Source: Apoderus coryli
Taxonomy: Eukaryota; Arthropoda; Insecta; Coleoptera; Attelabidae
Direction of reading: 5' to 3'
Assembly: GCA_911728435.2 (NCBI GenBank)
Contig: OU452199.1
Location: 13,898,860 to 13,962,859, forward strand
DNA: 64,000 nt
Notes under the pieces: generated by a model
What the model saw: only the letters and a program-made list of their open reading frames with translations
Databases searched by the model: none
Told to the model about the DNA's origin: nothing
Translations under genes and position numbers: made by a program
In this document: positions 35,657-46,033 of the stretch, piece after piece
How positions within the stretch are numbered: the first letter of the stretch is position 1
Layout of the letters: the number at the start of each line of letters is the position of its first letter

Positions 35657-35745
35657 AATTGCTTGTTACATAATGTAACAGGTGAACTGTGTTTCACCGG
35701 GCATATTGCCTGCTCTCACTAGATATCGCCAAACACATCTTGTTG
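35657..35745. repeat. Fragment of a family 1 hammerhead element without the ribozyme
   Basis: ATTGCTTGTTACATAATGTA (35658 onward) is the inverse of the right flank of the ribozyme element at 58 kb (about 58192-58208). ACTAGATATCGCCAAACACA (from 35718) matches the left module of the element at 60111-60386 (from 60184). The order corresponds to the left part of a family 1 element. No CUGAUGA/GAAA core follows. Confidence 0.5.
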
Positions 35746-37002
35746 TCAAACATGAATTAGTTGGTGGCCATGCGGCAGATTTCAAATCAAATACACGCTT
35801 ATTATTACCCCAATGGGCACAAAAAGTAAGAAGGTGGCCTAGGTAATTGGTAACTTTAACAGGAAAGCACACAAAGTGTATTTTCATCAACATCCACCTA
35901 AGTATACATCTAATATGTAAGTATAATTTTCTTTATTTTACATTTCTGTCACTTTTGTTTATTCAGAAAGTTGACATAAACTTTGTATTTCATTGACACA
36001 CACCTTTTTTGCCAGTACACTAAAATACTTTTATTTGGAAGAACGTGAGACGTGATTTCGAATATTACTCTACCCCAAAGGTTTTACTGATTGATTTTTT
36101 GTTATTTCTAATGGAATTTAGCTATCACTTTTGGAATATTTGATCTAACACTAGTATAAGCCTATCTTCTCTTCTCGTTCATTTTACTTTTTAAAAAAAC
36201 AGATCTACGAAAAAAAATGTACCTAATTTCATCGTTTAATATTTTGACAGTAGCTGAACGACAATAAATTTTAGCAGCATTTTTGTTTGAACGATCTAAT
36301 AAAAATAAAGTATCTAGTCCATACTTTTCAATAATTTTTACCGAATTTTTCATACTCACTTGGAAAAGCTTACACGTCTATAAAAGAGAAGCGTATATTT
36401 CATGCGAAGCGACAGATTCTATTTACTATGTTCGAGCATATTTTATTATTTATTACTCAAGGTACACGTGTGACCCAACAACCTTAGCCCGCTTATTTTG
36501 ATTGTTTAGCTAGCACGGGTACAAACTCCGATGTTATTTTTTATATTATCTTTTCATGAGAGGAGAGAACTAGAAAGAAGTTAATGCATTTTTATTTTTG
36601 CAACAAAATTAAAAGCATGCTTTAGTTGAGTTTTAAAATGCTACTTGAATCGGTTTTTACTCTCGACTTTTTTATATACTAATTTAGTCCCAAAGGGCTT
36701 TAATTAAAATGTTTACCAACCTGGAAATCAGTCTTTGATGTCAGTGAGAAGTTTTTTTAAAAGCAGTTAGAACAACATTTTGTATTACCTATACATACAT
36801 TCAAACCCAATTAAAAAAATATTATGCAAGTACCTACCTATGTTTGTAACTGGTATAATATATATTCTGGTTTTAATACGTCTAAAGTTTGTATGAACAT
36901 AAATATAGCTTAAACAAATAATTAATAAGGTGAAAATGTACACCGTCGACAAAAAATATATATATTATTATCATTGTACGTTTTTCATGTTTGTTAATCT
37001 TT
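35746..37002. other. AT-rich sequence without a recognised gene
   Basis: Nothing supportable was recognised. Confidence 0.5.
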
Positions 37003-37203
37003 GAATATATCTTGTACATCGTGGGTATGAGGGCAGCGGTTATTAGTTAAACACTAAATTATAGTTTGCGACGTTTCGTGAATATATGTTAACTTCTTCA
37101 GGCTCACTCCAATTAGTGATATAATATTCATAACGTCGCAAACCATAATTTAGTGTTTAACTAATCACCGCTGCCCTCATACCCACGAAGTACAAGATAT
37201 ATT
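37003..37203. mobile_element. Foldback with a hammerhead-derived motif between its arms
   Basis: Left arm 37003-37075 and right arm 37131-37203 are inverted copies with a handful of differences (GTGGGTATGAGGGCAGCGG, TTAAACACTAAATTATRGTT, GCGACGTT). On the minus strand, 37102-37065 reads AGCCTGAAGAAGTTAACATA ... TTCACGAAACGTCGC, a CUGAAGA...GAAACGUC arrangement at the inner edge of the left arm. The right arm starts within the ACGTCGC of the predicted cleavage region. Core position U4 is changed to A, so ribozyme activity is unlikely. The layout matches the other hammerhead foldbacks. Confidence 0.65.
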
Positions 37204-38584
37204 ATACTTTTTAAAATTTTCATTTAGTTATGAGTAAATTTTGAGAAGTATGTTTGTAAAATGTTTTTGATTTGGTAGAATAAGTCAGACCCTGGATTTC
37301 AGGGCCTAGAATTTGTTACCCGCGCATTATAACCCTATCCCTCACCTTCATTTTGTTGATCTGAGTGGACTGAAGGGACCCAAAATATCCAAAATTGTAT
37401 CCGTTTAACCGTTGACATAAATTTCTTATAGGGCAACCTATTCTCTATTTTTTATTATAATTTTATAATTTGATTCCTGTATAAAATAACTGCCTCACAA
37501 TATTTTGACGAATTCAATTTTTGTAGGAGCATTTATACCCTTGTATTAGAAATCATAATTAATTATATATAACTACTTACTACTAAAACCAAACGATTGC
37601 CTAACTAGTTCGAATAAAACCTTTGCTTCGCGGTCGCATCAGAGAAAGGCGAAGACTGTCACGCTATAATTGAATTTACGACGACAGTTTTCGCCCTGGG
37701 AGATCGTTTATTTAGCCGCCGACAACGCTTCCGAAACGCCAATATCTGCGACTCCCTAATGGACAATCAACACTACCCAATATTTGAAAGCTTTGTTGCC
37801 AAATCATGTAATTAAATCGACTAACAAATTTTTCAATATTTTTCAAGAAGAGGGTGGTATTTCCTTTCATTTGTTAAGCGTTCTTTGACGAACATTTTAA
37901 GCGACAAACAGTAGTAGTAGTTTATAACAGATACCTGAGTCAAGGTTCTTATCTAGGTAAGCTCTGTGCTTTCAAAAAGACAAATGACGTTTCAATTTGT
38001 TACCATGACAACTCCAACCAACGGGTCGGTTTGTGGTCTTACGCACACTCACACTCTAATTAAGTGAACTTGTTAATAGAATAATTACTATTTATTTATA
38101 TGTGTTAATTTAAAAACAAAATAAGTTTACTATAAAAAATTCAAATAGCGGTAAGTGTATGTTTTATCTTTACAAAATATATCTTATAAATATATCATAA
38201 AGAAATGTACAAGAATAATGAGTTGATTAAAAACACAACTTTTATACTTTTCATTTAAAAATTCAACTTTTCTACATAACAGTGTTTCTAATTCGAAATT
38301 AATTCGGATATTCAACTCAGAAACTAGGTTTTTGTTTAAGCTGGATATATAAATTCAGTAATATAAAAACTAAAACACAACATACAATATTTGCTATTTT
38401 TTAAGTGACAAGAAACTAATGAATAGAGATTCACTATAACAGCCAGACAGGACGCCGCTGACGCCGCTAGGTCCCATAGTTGGTAATGTTAATGGTGATT
38501 ATTATCAATAGATATAGATGTGCTTATATTCCCTAGCGGAACGTCTATAGTCACTCGGACTTATTTGATAAAATAAAAATTTGG
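37204..38584. other. Mostly AT-rich sequence without a recognised gene
   Basis: A somewhat GC-richer part (about 37620-37780) contains a hairpin, GGCGAAGACTGTC against GACAGTTTTCGCC (37646-37697). No coding match was recognised. Confidence 0.45.
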
Positions 38585-38765
38585 TTTTAAGAGTGTGTCT
38601 GTCAAACACTGTACTTTCACCAGACAGCTGTTGCGTCGATCTACGACTCATTTCTCTTCACTCTTTCTATACCACAGCTAAATTAAGAGTGACTGTATAT
38701 TACTGGCCGGTAACCACTGACAAGTCGAGGATGGACTTGTTTAGTTAAACCAGCCCAAACAACTT
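38585..38765 (-). mobile_element. Degraded family 1 hammerhead element
   Basis: On the minus strand, 38650-38585 reads ATGAGTCGTAGATCGACG, then CAAC, GTCTGGTGAAAGTA and TTGACAGACA.ACTCT, clearly homologous to the element at 60280-60355. GAAA has become GCAA and the CUGA half is lost, so this copy is inactive. The opposite arm lies at about 38700-38762, where GGTTAACC-type and GTTTAG.TAAACCAGCCC sequence corresponds to the inverted terminal repeat of the 60-kb copy. Confidence 0.6.
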
Positions 38766-39097
38766 AGTAGTAGTTTTTGTTCACCTATTGCTTAAACCAT
38801 CAACCTTAAAAGTAATACGCTTTGCGGGTTTAAATAAATTTCAGCAATAATCCATCCATTAAAAATAAGAAACCAAGACGCTAATATAATATAAGGATAA
38901 AGCTTTACTAGGATGAATAAAGTGAACCCTGTACTTTGAACTCAATATCAGAAGGTCGTAGAAAGGAAAATTGTGATAATTATCAGAGATAATTACAAAT
39001 TACTAGGAGCAATATGATTTCCTTTGACCCCGTACATACCGGATGCCTAATATTTGGGTTTGGGTGCGGAACTGTATAATTTTCTGCTCTTTGAAAC

Positions 39098-39373
39098 ATG
39101 TCATATGTGGAAATCAGATTTGTCGCCTATATTCTAGACGAAAATAATAATAGATTTACTAATATCTTCTATTATTGTTTTGATGGGTTGTTGACAAAGT
39201 ATAAGAAAAATCAATTTATTCTAGCTTCTAGAAGCTGCTTCTATTTTCTTAATACAACGTTGATGCCGTATGTGCTCTCTCATCGATGCAGCTTTGATTT
39301 GATTTTTCTTGACGGAAAAAAAATTGTTCGAGCCGTGACGATGGTAGTAAAAGTCACCGAAACGTCGGCATAG
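39098..39373 (+). other. 91-codon open frame, function unknown, probably not a gene
   Basis: The frame has no recognisable domain. Its last 14 codons are made of a hammerhead-like motif (39331-39370), so at least this end is repeat sequence. Confidence 0.2.
39331..39370 (+). other. Hammerhead-like motif
   Basis: AGCC precedes GTGACGA, followed by TGGT ... CACC (stem II GGT/ACC) and GAAACGTCGGC. GCC/GGC would close stem I. The first core base C is G here, and stem III (ACGT) has no loop in a monomer, so only a dimer could fold. Likely a diverged terminal repeat. Confidence 0.4.
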
Positions 39374-39772
39374 AATAAGTTTGATTTCCGTACACTTTGT
39401 CTACCCATCAATACTATCACTAAGTTATAATTTAAATTATTATTTTCCGATGTAGATTTCTTGATTATTATATTGAATTAAGTTTTAGTTACTAATAGGT
39501 ATGCATAATATAATTAAAACAAAATCTACATGGTATGATTTTCATTTAAATTATGCTCCACTCCTCTTCTATATTTTTATGAATAAAATTAGTGACATTT
39601 TGAAATTTTCAAGGCCGAGTTTTTTGGAGATGATTTGGAGTTATATAGAAAAATTATTTGTGATGCTTACTGCTTACCGAATGCTATTGTTGCTCTCTGG
39701 GAGTGGTCTCTTTCTAATAGCTTGAAATTTAATATCGAAAACTATTTATTACACACTATTATTTACATATCT

Positions 39773-39937
39773 GTACCGTATGGGGTATATACCACATTAT
39801 TTATGGCTGTGAAATTCTGACCGATCACCACTGATGAGTTGTGGATCGACGAAACGGCCATCTGGTGAAAGTATTGGGAAGTTGACAGACAAACTCTCGG
39901 AATTTAAGTCTTGTTTTGATAAACAAGCCCATTTCTA
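39773..39937 (+). mobile_element. Family 1 hammerhead element, left end incomplete
   Basis: CTGTACCG, GGGGTATATACCACATTATT, the ribozyme core, GTTGACAGACAAACTCTCGG and GATAAACAAGCCCATTT occur in the same order as in 60211-60386. The right inverted repeat is present (39910-39934). The left inner arm is damaged (TATGGCTGTGAAATTCTGACC) and no left terminal repeat was found. Confidence 0.7.
39826..39867 (+). ncRNA. Hammerhead ribozyme, type I, family 1 (weakened)
   Basis: Stem I CACCA (39826-39830) pairs with TGGTG (39863-39867). CTGATGA is at 39831-39837, stem II is GTTG/CGAC with one G-U pair, and GAAA is at 39851-39854. The cleavage triplet is ATC instead of GTC, so the second stem III pair becomes C-A. 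The NUH rule is still met, but stem III is destabilised and activity is probably low. Confidence 0.7.
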
Positions 39938-40141
39938 ATATAGAATACTATTGTTTGATCAGTTTTTTGGATGTCAAATCCAGATTTCCTACTCAGTATG
40001 CAATGTGACCTATTGAAGTATGTTAATACATTTAATTTTAATTTTATAACGATTTTATGTTTCAATAATTTCCACTAGTTGTGTGTATAGATAGATGTTT
40101 AAATAATCCATGCCATACTGTGTTTGACTTGTAAACATGAC

Positions 40142-40184
40142 GGCCACTGATGATGGAAATTTAAGTTTCCGAAACATTTCTGGC
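40142..40184 (+). ncRNA. Hammerhead ribozyme, type I, family 2 (cleavage site altered)
   Basis: GCCA (40143-40146) pairs with TGGC (40181-40184) as stem I. CTGATGA is at 40147-40153, then T and stem II GGAAA/TTTCC with five pairs. GAAA is at 40171-40174. The triplet is TTC rather than GTC, losing the second stem III pair. Confidence 0.65.
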
Positions 40185-40250
40185 ACCACAATTTGATTTT
40201 GAACATATATATGAGTAATTTGCTGGAGTAGACGTAGTTTTATTTGTATA
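40142..40250 (+). mobile_element. Family 2 hammerhead terminal segment
   Basis: The ribozyme core is followed by ACATATATATGAG and ends CTGGAGTAGACGTAGTTTTA. The minus-strand segment 50968-50860 has the same order: core, ACATATATAAT, then GTGGAGTAGACGTG and TTTTATTGAAAT. The shared tail defines the terminus of this family. Confidence 0.6.
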
Positions 40251-42615
40251 GGAATAATATTTATGTGATTTGTTTAATTTAAAATTTTCTGTCATTTAAC
40301 ATTAATTGATTGTTGTTAATATAAATGGGGTGTCTTGTTAAATTATTAAAATTAATATAAATTTTAACGCTAGGCTCCGATAAATGTATATAATGTTTGC
40401 CGAAAGATTGTATGTGTATTGATTTCAATTCCTTGTAACAAAGCAATTTATGTGGAATTGAATGGGATGTTGATTACTCTCCAGTATAATTGTTATGAAT
40501 ACCTACTCAATTTTAAATAGTTAATTTAAATGTGTCATTAAGTAACACAGAGAGAAATAATTTCATTGCTTATAAAACTAAAACAGAGGAAACCGATAAT
40601 ATCAAATTCTCGCAAACAAATCGATACACTCACACTGAATATACAGGTGAAGCTAGTAAACATACATTACGAAAAAAGTAGGAAATTGAACGCAAAAATT
40701 AATTGAATCCTCAGAACGCCAGAAGAAGACCACTTTATCCTTGTGATAGCATCATCAATATATAGAGTATGAGCGACGCTCCGGAAGGTACTCTCCAAGT
40801 GTTCGGTCGTCAGTTTCAAATGCCAATTATAAAACTGGCATTGGACAAAATCATTTCTACGTTATATAGAATATTTCATTCTAGTGTGTCACGACTACTA
40901 GAATGGTATGATACTTAACGTTTATAATGAACACATATTGACACATATTTGACTTATCACACAATCAATTACAAAAATATACATTTTACTAGGAATGCTT
41001 TTCTGTCGTGTGCCACACATAATTTTTTTTTCGAATGACTCCATTTTTCACAAGAGTCATTTGGTTTTATATCCATTAAAAAAAAAACAAATGATCGTAT
41101 CTATTTGTATAAAACCCAATACGAACTGTAATTATTGTTGTTTACGAGTCTTTTTCGGAAAATGTGTTAGTACCTACCGTATTTTTTTTTTAACTATCGA
41201 GGAAAATGAAATTAACGACGTTGTGGTCCATTTACTCAATGTTAAAAACTACATTGAATATAAACCATAACGTTGACTTGGCTAAATATTTCATGTTTAA
41301 AACCACAGTCAGATGTCCTCAAAGCAAACAAATCTCGTGTGCTATAACGATCTGATATCGAGAAATTTCTACTATAATAAGTTTATCCATTCTGGAGTAA
41401 GTAATTGTTTCAATTTATATTTAAGGCTGTACTTATTATAGCAGTACCTGGGGCCCGTAGATGTGATGAACTTGTCCAAATGAGGACATTAATGATATGA
41501 ACGACAAATTATTATTTGTGTTTCCAAATACCGAATCAATAAAAACCAGAAGTTTCATGTGTTTTTAAAATTATCCTATTTATCACTCCTATCGAACTTG
41601 CGAACAAATTTGACAGTTGCCTATACGTGATTTCTTTAATTGATATGAATATAAACAAAATATGTCTAAAAATATTACAACTAGATACAGTTTCGTAATA
41701 AGAATTGTATGTCTTACAAGAAAATGTAACAATATACGGGGTGTTCCATAAGTAAAGAAATAATAAGTCTTACAGCAAATTTACGAGAAGCCGTGTATAG
41801 AAACAAATTAGGTCAGCTTTTTCTATATGAAAAAGTTGTTTCTGAAACGAATTATCTAGAAATACAAAAAAGTTATTGACCGAAAACGAAATCGATCAAA
41901 AATTGAGAACCGCCCCCTGGCGGCGAAATGGTTTAGGACAAACCTATATCTGTTTCCACCCTTGAGTTTTTCAACGTATTTTTGCTCATGATGCACTAGC
42001 ACATTAAATTAAATTTTTTAGTAGCCGTAGTATAGTAAGTGGTAATAATATTATGTACTTTCAGTTCTTTTCTACTGTACTTTAAAAAACCTGTGTAAGT
42101 TTTGGAACATTACAAATATTTTTGTAGTTGATATACATTTACACATTTATAATTAACTTAAATTTTCTATAAACTGTTTTAATTACATTCCTATTCCAAT
42201 ATCTTACATACATAAAGCACAACTTCATTTTTCTGCTAAACATCTGTGGCCAATTCGTAGCAATATAAATAATACACGTCAGAAGTTTAGCAGAATGTCG
42301 CCAACAATAATATGAACCGTACCAGAGAAAACTTTTAGTAATAGACCTCGAAGTTAAACAAAAACTCCCATAACAATTGGTGTTTAGCAAAACTTTTATT
42401 TTACTCCCACTTCGGATTCGATATTATAAAGTTGCCTTTATCGTTTGCAGACACAACGAATATCTAGATTGTTTTTTGTATTTTAGTTATTATCTACCTA
42501 CCTGATATTGAAAGTGTAATTGAAAATAATGTAAATTTTACGGAATGAATCCTGAACAGCATTTATTTCCATTCAGCTGTTCAAGCAAAGTTCTACAAGT
42601 ATTTAATATACTGGT
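40251..42615. other. AT-rich sequence without a recognised gene
   Basis: A small hairpin, AATGCCA/TGGCATT, lies at 40818-40845. ATACGGGGTGTTCCATAAGT near 41735 looks like an isolated transposon end. Hydrophobic frames of 83-91 codons have no recognisable domain. Confidence 0.45.
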
Positions 42616-42817
42616 TTCAAACAAAATATCAGGCCATCTATGTTAATATATCAAGGATTATAGCTCGTATCCCAGAAAGTGTCAGGCATTCTCACTAGGG
42701 TCAAATTATTTCTCAGGAAGAGGACTATTAGAAACAAAATTAAAGAATCCATAAAACTGGGAATACGTGGGTCGTTTCAAACAAAATATCACGCCATGTA
42801 TGTTAATATATCAAGGT
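42616..42817 (+). repeat. 160-bp-spaced direct repeat
   Basis: A 42-base segment, TTCAAACAAAATATCASGCC followed by ATSTATGTTAATATATCAAGG, occurs at 42616 and again at 42776 with two changes. GTGTCAGGCA follows close behind both copies. This is an old local tandem duplication. Confidence 0.75.
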
Positions 42818-42934
42818 GTCAGGCAGGTTACGGTGTTCTTGCGAAAACGTGATTTTGCTGTTTTTTTTTTTTTTGTTTCTGTAGAAATAAGTCCTAAAGA
42901 TAACCAGATATGTATTTTTTAGAAACATTTATAT

Positions 42935-42993
42935 AATATCGGCCTGCATTTAATTAAATGCATGCATTAATTAAATTAATGCAGGCCGATATT
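42935..42993. repeat. Inverted repeat AATATCGGCCTGCATT
   Basis: 42935-42953 pairs with 42976-42993 across an AT-rich loop. The GGCCGATATTGT phrase occurs again at 63723-63735, so it belongs to a dispersed repeat. The hammerhead-like motif at 43019 begins 26 bases downstream. Confidence 0.6.
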
Positions 42994-43018
42994 GTAGATG
43001 GGCAACGACATTGGTACT

Positions 43019-43066
43019 CTGACGAGCTCATAATAAGAGCGAAACGAATATGACAGTATATCTGTC
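43019..43066 (+). ncRNA. Candidate hammerhead with a CUGACGA core
   Basis: CTGACGA (43019-43025) is followed by GCTC and GAGC (43026-43029 and 43037-43040), forming a perfect four-pair stem II with a seven-base loop, then GAAAC (43041-43045). The U-to-C change is at core position 7, which tolerates any base. A GTC at 43064-43066 could serve as cleavage site if stem III contains the AUAU.../AUAU hairpin. Stem I (GGT/ACC with bulges) is weak, so this candidate is uncertain. Confidence 0.4.
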
Positions 43067-44193
43067 GACCCATGCCTCGGTCTGGCTCTACTGAATTAGA
43101 CTGAGGCCCTGCTAAATTAAACAAAATACCTTGTGTAGGTAAAACCAGTCATTTTGTTCGCTATGCCACGAAATTATTTTTCATTCCTTACAAAAGTTTC
43201 TTGGTTTCAAAGAATTTTTTTGTTTTGTTTTGTTAATAATACCGAAATATGCTGCACCGGAACACCTTATATATTGTTTACATTCCTTGATAAAGGTAGG
43301 TAACCTTCGAAAGAACTGCCTAATGGAATTTTATATAAATTAGACTGAAATTAATTATGTAGGTAGGTATTTTTCAAGAAATTGAGGACCGTATAGGTCT
43401 TATAAAATTGTGTCGCAGATCATTGGAAAAATTACAATAAAATTAGAACTGTTCGGAAAATTTTTGTAGTATACCTACATTTTTATGAAACAAGTTCAAT
43501 GTAGATGTAATAATACATATATGACCAATGAAGCGCAATATACATATGAGAATAGTAGTAGGATCATGTTTGTAGACACGTGTAATTACTCAATCCATTT
43601 AGAGGCCATATAATTTGCATGTTAATTCAAATTGGTCATTAGGGATGCGTATTAGAGATAGCAACTACTGATAACGCTATTGGTTCATGATTATAAGCTT
43701 TACAAGGGCAGCACTTCTACTGTAAATAATTACCATAGAATCTAATGCCATTAGGTGTATACTATGTATTTGTTGTGTTCGCAGTCAAACAGTAATAAGA
43801 ATTATTATTTCCGGCTACCTGGGCTCTAAGCCTTGAGGCCCTTGAAATAATTATTGGTTTTCAAATTACAGCTCCCCACCCAGTCCCAGCTCTTATAAAT
43901 TTTGTTGTTTTGAGGCATGGAACTTTCCCGTATTATATTAAATCAAGTGGATCGTCCTGTTTTATTTATTGTCTTGTTTCCTCAGACGACAATGTTCCCG
44001 GAAACCGCTCTTGCTGAGATCCAAATAGGTTTCCCCTCTTTTAGTGACTGAAGTCTGCAAGAAAAAACTTAGTGTCTCAAACCAGGAAGAGTGCTAATTT
44101 GTCAGGTTTTCTCTTCATTTTGAACATTCTTTATATACGAGCTCTTCACTCAATGGTTTGGGACCTACACAGGGAGTTCTTAGCAGATCAAAT
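43067..44193. other. AT-rich sequence without a recognised gene
   Basis: Nothing supportable was recognised. Confidence 0.45.
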
Positions 44194-44229
44194 AACTCAT
44201 CTCTTTCACTAGCGTGAAAGAGATGAGTT
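44194..44229. repeat. Perfect 16-bp hairpin
   Basis: AACTCATCTCTTTCAC, loop TAGC, then the exact reverse complement. It is not followed by a T tract that would suggest a terminator, and its role is unknown. Confidence 0.8.
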
Positions 44230-44635
44230 TGTGCGTATTACAATCAAATATATTTTAGATATGGTAGAGGCGGCATATCGGTGGATTTTGCTGAATTAAG
44301 AAAAAATTACTGACTGGGTAGGGTCAATATAGAGTACCTACCTACCACAATTAATAGCTCAGTTATAGACGTTATTGTATCTGTATCGTGAATAACTCTA
44401 GTTTTTCGGGTTTGCCGTAGTCTTGTAGAATTTCATATCAACGAAACGAGTGCTGGCTAGCATCTGCAAAAGTAAACGTGTTGAATAAACAGAAATTGTT
44501 GAAAATGTTAAGTTAAAATCAGATTTCATAGTATTATATTGTGGTAATACTTAGATTGCATTGAGTTGTTCGCTTTTTCAACTTTAACTTTATTATTTTA
44601 AGCCATCTATAGATGTATACAAATAGGTTCACTGA

Positions 44636-44850
44636 ACGTTCTATTGATTCTTCTTCGTACTAAACACCATCTCAGTCTTCCTGGGGTTGACTTATAAGTA
44701 AGCAGGACTTGAGATCAATGGAGTAGTTTCAACAGACGCCTTCTCGATGTCTATAACAACGTCAAGGCAAGTACATCGATCTTTCGATACCAAAAGTAGG
44801 ATCATGTCTGTCAACTTTACCCAGGATGTCAAGATGATAAATAGGTAAGC
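44636..44850 (-). pseudogene. Non-LTR reverse transcriptase fragment
   Basis: The minus-strand frame reads TDMILLLVSK, CTCLDVVIDIEKAS, SSPAYL, a stop, then VNPRKTEMVFSTKK. This matches the segment downstream of the YADD box in jockey- and R1-type reverse transcriptases, where an aspartate-rich box is followed by ...L.VNP.KTEMVLFT. The YADD box itself is mutated. No recognisable flanking domains remain. Confidence 0.6.
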
Positions 44851-45997
44851 TTTCGAGCTTGTGGTTTAGAGTAGCCGGTATTATCTAATGTTCATAATTT
44901 GTTGTGCTTCAGGTTAAATGTTTAAAAATATTGATTCTTACACGGCGTCTTTTAATAAGCAACTATATCGCTCAACTGACGTCGCATACAGAAAAATAAT
45001 ACTCTTGCGCCACTACAAGAAGATTTGTTTTAAACATAATTGAGTATGTTTGATGCAAATCAACCAGGCTCCAAAAAATATATTCCACTTTCATGTAGTT
45101 ACTTCTGCTGAACTCACAGATCAAACAGAAACTCAGTGGTTCGGTGGTTGCAACAACAATCCGTAATTACTTGCGGTAAACATGTTTGTATATTGGAAGA
45201 CGATCGATTGCACTAAAGTTAGATTTGAAAAGTTTGTGGATATACGTAAACATGCCGCTCGCATTTACTGCATTCTACATAGCTAGATCCAAGGGCATTA
45301 TACTCATGAGCGAATACGTGCAAGATGTTCCGGAATCGGTATTTGTATGTTGTGTATAGTCAAAGGCAAGCGAAACTATACGGCTGAATTGAGATGACCA
45401 GGTAAACGTAGAATATGGTATATATAATAGCAATATATTAACCAGAGTAAACTATTTGAAATAGCATAGCAATAGGCTACTATTAAAAGAGTAAAGCATT
45501 TCCATGTATGTATACCAGCTTCTGAATATGCTATTTTAATTTAAATTCGCAAAATTATCTTTTCAATGATACAACACTGTTGTCCTAAAAATTGTGACAA
45601 TATTTAATATTTTAAAATATTTTAGTTCCATGTGTTTTCGTACAGACCAAAAATTTTATTAAACAAATACTTTGAATTTATTTAACTTTAATTCTTGATT
45701 TTCTTCATCCGTAATAAAACTTTTGCAATAAATCCGTTGATTGTTCATATCGTTCTGAAATGCTGATGTGTTTTTTATTTCTAGGAACAATAATTGTATT
45801 GAGTTCTTCAGTGGAAATTTAAATCTACTTACTCATATTATTATGCTTTGACAACTAATAATTTTTTTTTGTTCTCTTTTTTCTTAAGCCTTATTTCTGC
45901 AATATTTAGATTCCCAAATTCGTGGGATGAGGCTCACAAATTACAACACAAACTAAATAACAATTTGTTATTTAATGTCAAAACATTCTTTTTAACA
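44851..45997. other. Sequence without a recognised gene
   Basis: Nothing supportable was recognised, although parts (about 44990-45400) are less AT-rich than average. Confidence 0.4.
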
Positions 45998-46033
45998 ACG
46001 TTTCGGCAACGTACAACTGTTGCCTTCTTCAGG
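45998..46033 (-). other. Hammerhead-derived motif with a six-pair stem II
   Basis: On the minus strand CCTGAAGAAGGCAAC and GTTGCCGAAACGTTG frame an eight-base loop. GGCAAC/GTTGCC is a perfect stem II and is followed by GAAAC. CUGAAGA instead of CUGAUGA and ACGTT instead of a normal stem III with GUC make catalysis unlikely. The same class of motif occurs at 37065-37102. Confidence 0.45.

Noticed and set aside
38700..38730. CCACTGACAAGTCGAGGATG as a plus-strand hammerhead
   Set aside because: It lacks GAAA and a cleavage site. It fits better as the inverted outer arm of the degraded minus-strand family 1 element at 38585-38765.
39098..39373. 91-codon plus-strand frame as a gene
   Set aside because: No domain was recognised and its 3' end consists of a hammerhead-like repeat; kept only as a low-confidence note.
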